From NCBI GenBank assembly GCA_016271365.2, contig CM028129.1, forward strand, positions 432,642,501 through 432,706,500: a DNA stretch of 64,000 nt, given 5' to 3'. Below, piece by piece: positions 23,163-34,022 of the stretch (position 1 is the stretch's first letter; every line of letters starts with the position of its first letter). This DNA is from Neoceratodus forsteri. Lineage: Eukaryota > Chordata > Ceratodontiformes > Ceratodontidae. The notes below the pieces were generated by a model. That model did not search any database. It was not told where the DNA came from and saw only the letters and a program-made list of their open reading frames with translations. The position numbers and the translations under genes are program-made.

Positions 23163-24350
23163 TTGAGATCAGAAGGAGGGTGGGTGGAAGAGGCGAGGGA
23201 CCAGGCAGAGGTATTTAACGAGTACTTTGCCTCTGTGTTCACTAGGGAAGGGGATGGGATATCTACAAAGCAAGGCACAAAGGGGATAGAAGCGGCAGGG
23301 AGTGGGATCAGGGGAGCAGCAGAAATGGAGCAAAAGGGAGGGAAAGGTACCCCAGGGGTGTCGCATCTGGATAAGGATAAAAAGACCAGTAAGGTGGAGG
23401 GGACGGATGATGCCATCCCCACCAAAAGGGTGTGGTTTGCCCTCAAGGCCCTAAAGAAAGACAAATCTCCTGGGCCGGATGGCATTCATCCGAGAGTACT
23501 ATGGGAATTGGCGGACATACTGGCTGCACCCCTGGCGGAGCTTTTCAACAGGTCACTTGAGACAGGGAGGGTACCTAGGGATTGGCGAGAGGCACATGTG
23601 GTACCAATCCATAAAGGGGGGTCGAAGGAAGTACCAGAAAACTATAGACCCATCAGTTTAACCTGGTGGTGGGAAAATTAATGGAGAGTATACTAAAGGA
23701 ACGATTGGGGTTTACTTGGAGGAGGTGGAGGTCTGGATAGTCGGCAGCATGGGTTTGTGCCAGGTAGATCATGTCAAACCAACCTTGTAGAGTTCTATGA
23801 ATGGGTAACATCAGAACTGGATAGGGGTAAGCCTGTGGATGTATTATTCTTGGACTTCAGCAAGGTGTTTGACTCTGTCCCCCACAATGGTCTGGTGGAG
23901 AAACTGATGGGGTTAGGAGTAGGCCTTTGATGGTCAGATGGATTGAAAACTGGATAGCTGGACGCACTCAGAGAGTAGTGGTCTGTGGGGAGCTCTGAAC
24001 CCTACAGAGGTTGGTAGTGGGGTACCACAGGGCTCAGTCCTGGGTCCAATCCTGTTTAATGCATACATATCAGACATCAGGGATGGTATAGGGTGTGAAA
24101 TGAGTCTCTTCGCTGGATGACTCCAAGATGGGAGCAGTAGTTGAGAGAGAAGAGGGAGGTTGGCCCTGCAAGGGACCTGGACACCCTGGAAAGCTGGGCT
24201 CACACATGGAAATTAAATTTCAATATCACCAAGTGCAAGAGTGTTGCATCTTGGTCGGGAAACCCCTAAACACAGGTACACCCTGGGAGGAGGTGCTGGA
24301 AGCCTCAACAGGGGAAAGACCTAGGGGTCATGGTGGATACATGTATGAAT
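23163..24350 (+). pseudogene. CR1 reverse transcriptase (copy E)
   Basis: A 172-codon frame (23163-23681) covers YFASVFTREG, KSPGPDGIHPRVLWELAD and HVVPIHKGGSKEVPENYRPISLT. RT continues with frameshifts through FVPGRSCQTNLVEFYEWV, FLDFSKVFDSVPH (about 23850), VPQGSVLGPILFNAYISDI (about 24030) and a shifted LFAGXDSK-like active site near 24105-24125. Downstream pieces match the [21 protein letters not shown] block (24648). Confidence 0.85.
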
Positions 24351-25099
24351 AACACTGAGCAGTGCAGGAGAGCAGCTAGCAAGGCAAACAGGATGTTGGG
24401 ATGCATCGCAGGGGGATCACCTCTAGGAGCAAGGAAGTGATTCTGCCACTGTACAATGGACTGGTTAGACCACACCTTGAGTACTGTGTACAGTACTGGA
24501 GACCACACTTGAAGAGGAGATACAGCTCCTGGAGAGGGTACAGAGGAGGGCAACAAAGATGATACGAGGGCTAGGGGATTTGACTTACGAGGACAGACTT
24601 GAGGAGCTCTGCCTGTTTTCATTGGAGGAGAGGAGAGACAGGGGGACATGATTGAGGTCTTCAAGTACCTCAAGGGAATAAATAGGGTAAACATGGAGGG
24701 GATCTTTAGACTAAAGCAGGGAGGCATCACCAGAGGGCATGGTTTGAAGTTGGAAGGTGGAAGGGTGAGGGGAGAAGAGGAGGAGGTTTTCACTGAGAGG
24801 TGGTGGACCCTTGGAATGCTCTGCCTGGTGAGCTGGTTCAGAGATCCACAGTGGAGAGCTTTAGAAAGGGTGGGACAGACACAGAAAGTGGATGTATCAG
24901 ATGATGGCCTGTCCCGGGGGGGGTGGGGATGGATGATAGGGGTTTCTGGAGCACAAGGGATGGGAGGGTCTCGGCACCCAACTAAGGATCTAGGTTCGAG
25001 CAGACTTGATAGACCATAAGGCCTAATCTGCTGGCAAATAGTATGTTAGTATGTTAGTATCTGAAGCTGTCCCACCCGATGAGCCATGACAAGCAGTTA

Positions 25100-25560
25100 G
25101 CCATGCTCATGAGAAGTTGTCAGTGCATCACCAAAAGGAGAGTCTTCGCTGTATTAAGTTGATCTGACTGTCTCTGTGCAGTGATGCAATATGCTCTAAG
25201 TATGAGCACTGGGGATCCAGAGCCAACAAATGCGGTTGGATTTGGTCCCTGATGGGCCTCAGGAAGACCAATGAAGATCACATTCATTGCCTTAAGTATA
25301 TTTTCCAGGTGCCTGAGATGAAGTCTAAGCCCTTTACTTTCTTTCATTAGACCCCCAGAACTGGTCTGTACCTTTGTAGCCATGACTACAGTCCCATGGA
25401 CTTTTTATGCAGTAGTCTCAACTTTGGATTCTAGTAAAGTCGCTCTAGAGTTAAAGGAATCTGCTTTTGCCTTAGGTGAAATGCTTTTTTATCGAGGGAT
25501 TGTATCACTTGCAGGGCTGTTTGTGAAGTACACTAGGCTCTAGTTCTGACAAACCCAAGG
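25100..25560 (-). pseudogene. L1-type ORF1 fragment (coiled coil / RRM start)
   Basis: The minus-strand frame 25120-25383 has LRHLENILKAMNVIFIGLPE, closely patterned on the L1 ORF1 junction 'LE.RSRR.N.RI.GLPE'. Upstream frames contain a short helical stretch. ORF1 proteins coat L1 RNA as trimers. The key arginines of the RRN motif are lost. It appears isolated from any ORF2. Confidence 0.45.
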
Positions 25561-25866
25561 TACTATGCTGATGAACCACCTCCACCACGACCAGATCCAG
25601 GACATGCCACTCTCTTCTTGTGGCTTTCCCACTACACACTCGCAAATAAAACCAGTGAGGAAGCAGAAGCAGCCAGAGATCCAGCCTGCAGCACATAAGT
25701 AATAAATAGTCAGAGGCAAAGTGCATAAATATAATGAATTATAATTCTCTAGTCTTGTTGCAGGCTCCCCAGAATCGGTTATTCAAATAGCTTTTAGGGT
25801 TAATAGTACCATATTGCAGTGTCATAGTGTCCCTGATTTTGATAATTTGCCCTCTAGTTCTTTTAA

Positions 25867-26412
25867 AGGGACACAGCCAGCCTTTTTTTCCATACTATTT
25901 CTTGTTGAAAACTCATATTTTATGATTGCTTACCGTCTCTAACTTTCACTGATGTCACTGGTTATTATATCTGACTCCTTTCTTAGTAGAACTGAAATAC
26001 ATGCTAATAATACATGCTAATAATGTAGTTATACCCAACCTTATTTTGTTTCAAATCCATTATCTACTCTTACTGCACACTTCATGAACATTAGCAACAC
26101 CTCCCCCCCCCCAAATGGTGCAGCCACTCTTGATGCAATAGTCTCTTCTCCTCCAACTGTATCATGAGTGGATAGACTGTCTGGTAGGGTTCCCAAGTCC
26201 AGGAAACATGGAGTGGAATTTGATCAAGGAGTGTAAACAAATATGTTTTTTGTAACACCAATATGGTGGACAGTTTGTTTTTCACTTAAAAAAAGTGGAA
26301 TCAAAATCAAACTACAAGCTACATAAGCAATCTCTACAAAATCCAACCAATCATAACACATGTTTTTTAAACTAGAGACACTTTGAGGCCTAATTAGGTT
26401 GACAGGGTCCCT
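25867..26412. mobile_element. Kolobok/T2-like MITE flanked by TTAA
   Basis: TTAA at 25863-25866 and 26413-26416 bracket a 546-bp unit. Its ends, agggacacagcc and the complement of gacagggtccct, are inverted repeats (AGGGAC shared, partial match beyond). TTAA duplications with AGGG-type ends are known for Kolobok (T2) elements common in amphibians; piggyBac also uses TTAA. There is no coding capacity. Confidence 0.55.
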
Positions 26413-26956
26413 TTAACTTAGCCCCTGTTTATTTATGGACCTATGGGCTAAGAGGCACAGCTTTGTCTGTATAAATAACTAGAAACAAAACACAACGCTT
26501 AAAGGTGTAAAAGGTAATTGCAGATGTGGATTTTTTTTTTATTGTCTGTGTGTCAGATGACTCACTCTAACAAGTTCCCAGAATTCCATCTTAAATGGCT
26601 TAAAGGGGATATTCAAAGCTAATACCTTGGTGACAGGCAGAAAGACACTCATGCAGCACTGAATGACTCAGAGTTCAAGAAGCTAACAGCGATGTCATTA
26701 GTTTGTGTTATTATTGTTCTCTAAATGTGCTATTTATACACTGTGGCCTTGCAGTACAAGTTAAGTGGCTGCAAACATTACACAGTGATGTGCTTACTGT
26801 ATCAGTAAATATAAATAAAATGGTACAGAAATTGTGACAGGATACAATTAACTGTTGAAAGCATTAGGGAACAACTAGTCCTTTTTTACAATCTATTTGT
26901 CCAATTGCCCTGGATAGCCAGGCTGAGATGTATAATCTCATATTCAGTGAAGGCCT

Positions 26957-27100
26957 GCTTTTACCCATTTTGTTCAGCTGGGAGTAATGAAGCACTTACA
27001 GGTTAAGTGGCTTGCTACAGGGTCACACAGCAAGTAAATGGCTCTGGTGGGATTTGAACCTAGGTCTCCTGTTCACTAAGTGTTGTGGCCACTACATGTT
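26957..27100 (-). mobile_element. MIR-like CORE-SINE
   Basis: On the plus strand the order 'cccatttt..', 'ggttaagtggcttgc', 'gggtcacacagcaagtaa', 'gggatttgaacctaggtctc' and 'gtggccactacat' follows the reverse complement of the MIR core and tRNA-like head. The B-box equivalent (ggttcaaatcc on minus) is intact. This is an ancient element, with divergence clearly visible. Confidence 0.8.
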
Positions 27101-27194
27101 ATCTTTCAGGTAGTCTCATGTTTTGTTAAAGAGGAACATTGGTGAATAAATAGCATGAAGGAAAACTGACACAAAGGCAACAGGGACGCAAAAG

Positions 27195-29343
27195 CAGACA
27201 CAGAGCTGCATATTGCAGAGGGGCCCATGGAAGGGGAAACAGTTCTTCAGGTATACCACAGGAAAAAGGAGGCTCAGAGAGGGAATTATTAGGCTGACAC
27301 AGAGGGACACGGTAGTAGAAGAGGATGAGCAGAAGGCAGCCATTCTAAATGACTACTTCTGCTCAGTATTCACAGTGAAGGATAGTGAGCCTCTGCTGTA
27401 AAGTGGCATAAAGGCTGCTGCAAGAGGATCACAGAAATGGGGCAGGTGATAATTGCAAGAGAAAGGGTTAGAAAAGGGCTTTCAGCCCTGAAAATAGACA
27501 AGGCTCCAGGGCCAGATAGTATGTACCCAAGGGTGCTCAAACATTGGCATTAGAACTGGTTGAACCTCTTGCAGGGCTGTTCAATAGCTTACTACATTCA
27601 GGGGTGGTTCTGAAAGATTGGAGGATAGTGGACGTGGTGCCGGTCCACAAGGGAGAGGACGGGGAGGAACCTGGACCTGTCAGTCTTACCTCCATTGTAG
27701 GTAAACCAATGGAAACACTAGTCAAAGAGGACCTAGTGAACTACCTGGAGAGAAAGGGGCTCCAGGATAGTAAGCAGCATGGGTTCATGGCAGGGAGGAC
27801 TTGTCAGACCAGCCTGATAGTATTCTTGGACTTGATAACAAGGGCAGTGGTTAAGGGATAAGCAGGAGATTTACTCTTTTTCAACTTCAGCAAGGCATTT
27901 GACTCAGTGCCACACAGAAGATTGTTGAAGAAATTAGGGGATCTGGGAGGGGCAATGGGCTTAATAACATGGGTGGAAAGTTGGTTAGGGTGAAGACAGC
28001 AGAGGATGGTGGTAAATGGGCTCATATCGGAGGGAAGGGAGGTCACAAGTGTGGTACCTCATGGATTAGTCCCAGGACTGGTCTTTTTCAATATGTTCAT
28101 TAGTGACATACGAGTAGGCATACAGGGCAAGATATGTCAGTTCACAGATGACACTAAGCTCTGTGGCAGGTAAGACAGTGAGGAGGGGTTAAGGGAGTTG
28201 CAGAGAGATCTTTAAAGGTTAGAGAGGTGGTCCAAACATCTGGCTGTTGAAATTCTGTAATGCTAGTAGCCAAGGCTGCCCCACAGCTGGGCATGCAACA
28301 CGAGACACAAAGTGTCCAGACAGACACTCCAGCGCCACGCACCGCAAAACAAACATCACAAAGTATCAATATAATTCAGGGATGCTGCGTTAGCGAAACT
28401 GGTAGGAGTTGATGGGGTTCCTTAGTTTTGTGGTACGAGGTCTGCACACTTTTGATGAATTAAACTATTCATTTTTGAAATTATATTGATATTCTGTGGT
28501 GTTTGTTTGCTGTAGGTGGTGCTGAAGTGTTTGTTGAAATTCAATGCAAAAACTGCAAGGTGATGCATATAGGGAACAAGAACCCCAGGAAGGAATTCTT
28601 GATGAACAGAGTTAAGCTGGCCACCACTTCAGAGGAAAGGGACCTGGGGGTCATCATAAGTGACTCACTAAAACAAACTAGCCAGTTTACATGGCTTACA
28701 GCAAGGCAACCAGTATGTTGGGGTGCATTGGAAGGGATTTCAATAACAGGAAGAAGGAAAGAAATAATACTACTGTACTTCTCCATAAATCACTGGTGAG
28801 ACCTCATCTGGAATACCGTACACAGTTCTGGAGTCATCACCTGAGAAAAGGCACAGACAGGCTGGAGACAGTGCAGGATAGACTAACCAATATGATTTTG
28901 GGGACAACAGGGCAGATATTATGAGGATCAGCTTAAGGGGACATGATAGAGACCTTTACGTTCCTGAAGGAAATAAACAAGACAAACTACAATGAACTAT
29001 TTCTCAGGAATGGTGAATCAAAAACAAGGGGACATGAATGAAGGCTGATGGGGGGGTACAGGAGGGATGCTAGAAAGTTTAACTTTACCTAGAGAGTGGT
29101 TCAGCCATGGAACACCTACCAGCAGAGGTGGTGGGTGCAAAACCCATTAATGGATTCAAGCATGGCTGGGACTGAGTAAAGGGCTAAATAGTTTCTCTGG
29201 GGCGCAGTAGTAAGATGGAGAGCAACGGGGGGAAGAGGAGGGTGAAAATCTCATCTGGACAACTGGTCATGAGATAGAGTAGTGTAAAATTGGGCAGACT
29301 GGATGGACCAATTATCTTTTTTCTACTGACATTGCCTATGTTC
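27195..29343 (+). mobile_element. CR1-clade LINE, copy F (5' truncated, MITE inside)
   Basis: It starts in the pre-RT linker (FFRYTTGKRRLREGIIRL), continues through NDYFCSVFT, the RT core (KDWRIVDVVPVHKGEDGEEPGPVSLTSIV, GRTCQTSLIVFLDL, FNFSKAFDSVPH, catalytic box changed to QFTDDTK near 28140) and a C-terminal part (HLEYRTQFWSHHLRKGTDRLETVQ). It ends at 'gacattgcctatgttctac'. An insertion at 28256-28542 interrupts it. Confidence 0.8.
28256..28542. mobile_element. MITE with ~55-bp inverted repeats inside CR1 copy F
   Basis: The CR1 frame stops after 'ctggctgttgaaattc' and resumes after an identical tgttgaaattc. This leaves an exact 11-bp direct repeat (28245-28255 and 28532-28542). Inside, arms at 28324-28378 and 28476-28530 are inverted copies (acact.cagc.ccac...gtatcaatataatt) with a ~97-bp loop. 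Confidence 0.65.
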
Positions 29344-29344
29344 T

Positions 29345-30095
29345 ACATAAGACAAGAACAGCAAGAATCATCAAACCAAATTGTAGAACACTAAGTAACA
29401 TTTTAGTAACCGAACATAACCTGCAACTATGATTGGCCCTATGTTCAACCCCAGAGCTTTCACAACTACAAGCTACCTATTGTTTGCTTACCACTATGTC
29501 AAGTGCCTTGAAACATTAACAGGATCATTAAAAACAAATTCACTTCCATCTGCTACTGCACTGTATTATAAGGAACCAGGCCTGCTACTGTGCTACAAGT
29601 TCTTAATGCTATTGGAAATTTGAAGAACTAATGTGGGATACACCACAGAACTCCATAAAAATCACACCTTTGGGGGGTTTCTTTCAGGAGAGTCATGTAT
29701 CTTACATTTAAAAATAAAAGCACTATCAGTCCCACATGATAGCATCTTCCAAACATGCTGGCCTCCATCTTCAGAGCTGACCAACAGCGCAGCACAGCTC
29801 TGAGCAATATTCAGCCAGTTAGCATGCACTGCCAGTGACAGTGGTGCTGGAGAGCAGTGATCGGTGATGGTGGGGGGGGGGCAGCACAGGGGATAACTAA
29901 AGGGTCTACTGTTGCTGGGACCAGGACTCAGCGGGTGGGCTGGGGGACCCACAGGACACCAGGGGTTCCGTATCTCATACTGCCTGCTTGATTCTGGGCT
30001 GCAATGTTTTTGCAAGCTGATATTGTAGGCTGCAATGTTATCCAGGCTTTGTTTTGTGCTGCAATGTTTTTGCAAACAATGTTCCTGGCCAGATC
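29345..30095. other. unassigned interval with a 30-bp tandem repeat
   Basis: No coding family is recognised. Three imperfect copies of a ~30-bp unit beginning gctgcaatgtt lie at about 29998-30088, directly next to the LTR-like repeat. Confidence 0.4.
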
Positions 30096-30876
30096 TGTCT
30101 TTTCCCAGTAACTCCCAGCATTTTACGCTCATGCAGTGATTCCAACCTCGGAACTGACTCATCAGGGGGACTTCTGCCAGTGCCACACCGGAGCACCCAA
30201 TGGACTACCTTCTCACCAGGGTCCCAAACATCACTCCCCCAAATGGACTTTCCCTGCCCCTACAGGCTGCTCAACTAGGAAGTCCCAACTCTGCAGCGGC
30301 CACCAGTTGGGGGAATAGGAGTAGTGCTACCACCACCACACCCTCAACTGCTCAGGCTGCAAGTTCTGAGCCACGCCCCAGGCCCCATTGCCATAGAGGT
30401 CCTACCCACAGGACACCTTCTCACTCACTGCTGAACTCATCCACAGGCACAGTTTCTTTGGGCTTCAGGCCCCATCAGTGCTTACCCTACCAAGGTGCTA
30501 AATTTCACTTGGCAGGCCTCCATTTTTCTTTCTTCTCCCTGGACTCTGGCTCCCAAACACACCAACAGGCCCTCCCCTTTACTTAACTCATGAACCTTCG
30601 CTCTACACATCACAGGTCTTCAAGGGTGGAGGGCCGGGGTGACAAGCGGCCCACCCTGACCATGCAGCAGCCCTCCAGCACAACACCCTTGCTTCTGCTC
30701 TCAGGTCTCACCCCCTGGGTCTCCCTCAAATGGTGCCAACCCTTCTCTTTTATATCCCCACAGAGGGCAGCAAGCAGGCCCTACCTCCCAGGCCCACAGG
30801 CACCAAAGTTCCCAAATCCTCCCTAGCTACATAACTCTCAGAAATTTAACTAGAAAGTACTCAGAGGGTGCTTACA
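30096..30876 (-). repeat. LTR-like dispersed repeat, copy 1
   Basis: About 780 bp match 51002-51830 in order and orientation. Read on the minus strand it starts TGTAAGCACCC, has a TATAAAAG box (30747-30754) about 120 bp in, and ends ..GGGAAAAGACA, i.e. TG...CA. A purine tract (aatgggaggaag, minus strand, 30877-30888) lies immediately upstream. This fits the polypurine tract before a 3' LTR. Open frames on either strand look like by-products of proline-rich composition. Confidence 0.55.
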
Positions 30877-31328
30877 CTTCCTCCCATTGAAAACATTCAC
30901 CTCCTGGTGGCTGCCAACCAGGCCGCACTACCGATTCATTTGCAGGAGAGATATGTGCACTCTCCCTCCCCCCCAAAGGTTGGCGCACAAAACCAATCAC
31001 ACCACCAGGGTGGTGGATAGATTTAAATCTAATTACTGATGTCTTAACTTCACATATTCTTCTACATACACCAGAGCTAGGCTAGGTACCCCACCACCAG
31101 TTCCCATGGTCACTTGCCAGGTACTGCAGCAGCGGCGTTCTTCTCTCTTTTTTCATTACCAAGTCTATGATTAGCTATCCTTTGCCATATGCTAATGGGT
31201 GCTGCCAGGAATAGAAAAATGCTATTTGGTGAACCCCCAGTGATAAGAACTTTTTAAAACATTGTAACAGTCACCAATAGACACATTCTTTCTATTCTTG
31301 TTTTCAGCTTCCTATCTAAGAACATGGT
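30877..31328. other. possible LTR-element interior, unassigned
   Basis: The interval between the LTR-like copy 1 and the L1 insertion site. Apart from the purine tract at its left edge, no motif is recognised. It was contiguous with 38813 onward before the L1 inserted. Confidence 0.3.
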
Positions 31329-31344
31329 AATTTACTATATAACC

Positions 31345-32867
31345 TTTTTGGGGGGCTCAGAGCATGGGTATTATGATCATTTTTTTGGTACAATCACTCC
31401 CAAGATTTCTCATCATTGCCAAAAGCCTATCTAATGTCTGCTGTCCCTCCCTATTCTTGTTTCTTATATTGTCTCTAGACACAGAGCCCCTATAAACGGG
31501 TGCCAAATTTCATTAAAATGCATATCATCATTTTCAGTTTTATAGAAGGCTCTTTCAATTTTACTTAAATCAAACATTAAACTGAGCCACTACAAATAAT
31601 CCAGAGAGTTCACATCCTTACAGTGCAGAAGTATAGCTTTTTCATTTCTATTATAATTAAATTAATCAAAATATTTTGTGGTTCTGAAGGATTTACTCCT
31701 AACCGGAAAAATTATAATTCCAGGATCAAAAGAAAAATCCCTACCCAGGATCTTTCCTAACACCAAAAAAATATTTTCCTAGAGGGGTCTCAGTTTAATA
31801 CAAACAGCCAGCATATGCCATAGGGTACCTCTTTCAGATCCACACCTTTGACATACATCAGAAATAATTGCTCTCGTTTTATTTAATCTCACTGGTGTTA
31901 AATAAGTATGGTGCAACAATTTATGCGTATTTGTCTTAGTCTATTATTCCTTATTCTGAAATCCTCTAAATTTACTATTTGCTGCCTGCCATCTTCTGCC
32001 ATAGCTTCTTTTTTTTTTCTCTTTCCCGTGTCTTTTTTAGATTGTCCATGGTAGTAGATTTAGTTTTTTGAATAAGCGTTTTATATAATAGTGTAATGAT
32101 ATGCCTAGTCATATCTGTATTTAATAAACGATCCTTTGATATAGTCAAAGCTGGGATATGCAAGGAATTCTTATTTTTTAACAAAAAGCTCTTAATTTGA
32201 TGATACAGAATCCTTGCATTGTTTGATAAATCAAATCTCCTTCTTACTGTCTCAAAAGTCATTAAATGATCATTCTCAAACAGATCTTATATTTGTTGAA
32301 CTCCTTTATCATATAATTCTTTTTTAAATAATCCTGTTGTGATTGAGGGTGGAAAATTTGTGTTATTAATTATTGGTGTTAATCCTGAAATTGACTTAGA
32401 GTCTCCCATTATTTTTTCTGCCGTATTCCAGATATGGTTAGTCAATTTTGTATCAATAAAGCTTGTGTTAGTTGCTCAAAAGGTACTCTGGACAGCTCAA
32501 TATTGAAACAGGTGGTTTTCCTCCCTTCTTCTTTTTCCAAATGGAAATGCATTCTAATTGTGCAGCTATGTAGTATAGCTAGAAATTAGGCATTCCTAAA
32601 CCTCATTTTTCTTTAGGTAGTTGAAGTTTTGACAGGGCAATCCGGGGGTTCATAAGAACTTTCTTACTGCTTTATCTAACTCATCAAAAAACTCTTTAGG
32701 AACAAACACCAGTAAAGACTGAAATAAGAATAGCAATCTTGGCAAGATGTTCATTTTCAAAACATTTATTCTACCTAGTAGAACCAAGGATAAAGTTTGC
32801 CATCTCACTAAATCAGATTTAATTTTTTGCAGTACCATAGTGTAGTTCAACTCATAAAGTGTTTTAC
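31345..32867 (-). pseudogene. L1 ORF2 3' part and 3' UTR
   Basis: After the CR1 insert, ORF2 continues with LYELNYTMVLQKIKSDLVRW, LLGRINVLKMNILPRLLFLFQ and FDELDKAVRKFL, then a shifted GLGMPNF block, and a histidine/cysteine-containing C-terminus at 31790-31860 (KCGDLCGTLWHM pattern). Confidence 0.75.
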
Positions 32868-34022
32868 ATACTAACACACTAAAATGCCAGCAGAATAGGC
32901 CTGATGGTCTATCGTGTCTGCTCGATAGTCAGCACCCATACTGGGTGCCAATTTTGCTGTCCACCTTACCCCCTTGGGTTTTCCCATCCCCTTTCCAGGG
33001 TATTTCCCTGGTACTGGACTTCCGCAGCTTCACCCTCCCCCTATACCTGTCCCAGCCCCTCTTGAACTCCTCCACAGTATCAGCCTCCACCAGTCCCTTG
33101 AGCAGAGCATTCCATGGTTCTACCACCCTCTTAGTGAAGTAACACCTCCTCCTCCCCCCAAGTCTCCCCCCCTCCAGCTTCCACATGTGTCCTCTAGTTG
33201 CCCCCTTTTTATTTGGAACACCCCATCTGAGCCTCCCTTATTAATCCCCTTTATGTACTTAAAGACCTCTATCATGTCCCCCTGCCCCTCCTCTCCTTCA
33301 GGGTGTACATGTTGAGCTCCTCAAGCCTCTCCCCATAGGTCCTTTCTCCCATGCCCCATATCATTCTTGGTTGCCCTCCTCTGGACCCTCTCCAGGACTG
33401 CAATGTCCATTTTTAGGTGCAGCCTCCAAAACTACACACAGCACTTGAGGTGTGGCCCTAACCAGGCAGTTATACAGAGGGAGGATCACTCCCCTCCTTC
33501 TGGAGGTAATCCACCTAGTAGTCATACATACCAGCATCCTACTGGCCTTGGCCGCTGCCCTCCTACAAGTCTCAGAGTTGTTCATTTTAACATCCACCAC
33601 CACCCCCAGATCCCTCTCACCATTTAAAACTTGTAGTGTGCCTCCCCCTATCCTACTCAGGTGTACACTTGGCCTGGGTTTCTGGCCCCCAGGTGCAGAA
33701 CCCTGCATTTCCCCACAGTGAACTTCAGTCCCCACTTACTTGACCATCTCTCCAGAGCCTCCAGATCCTTCTGCAGGGCCACTCTCCCCTCCTCCCTATC
33801 TACCACTGCTCCTAGCTTTGAGTCATCTGCTAAGAGACACATTTCACTCCTGATACCCTTCCTTATATCAGAGACATAGGCATTAAACAGGAGTAGCCCC
33901 AGGACTGATCCCTGGGGAACCCCACTAATGATCTTCCTTGGGGATGAGACTATCCCACCAACCACCACCCTCTGAGTATGCTCTAAAAGCCAATTTCCTA
34001 TCCACCTGATCATCTGCTCTTT
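32868..34022 (-). mobile_element. CR1-clade LINE, copy G, nested in L1
   Basis: The L1 reading frame is interrupted between NNK (about 34023) and TLYELNYTMVL (32867). The insert encodes the CR1 RT end (GVPQGSVLGLLLFNAYVSDI, LLADDSK, LEALERWSSKWGLKF), the C-terminal block and the 3' end 'gtgttagtatg'. The short word taaaa occurs on both sides, a possible target duplication. It is the same subfamily as copy E by its 3' UTR. Confidence 0.8.

Larger units (their letters stand above)
21960..25062 (+). mobile_element. CR1-clade LINE, copy E (near complete ORF2)
   Basis: This copy carries both endonuclease and RT, and ends in the repeat tail tatgttagtatgttagtatc, a different 3' microsatellite from copies A, H and I. 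Its 3' UTR words (cttgatagaccataaggcctaatctgctggc) match copy G inside the L1, so E and G form one subfamily. Stops and frameshifts are numerous. Confidence 0.85.
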
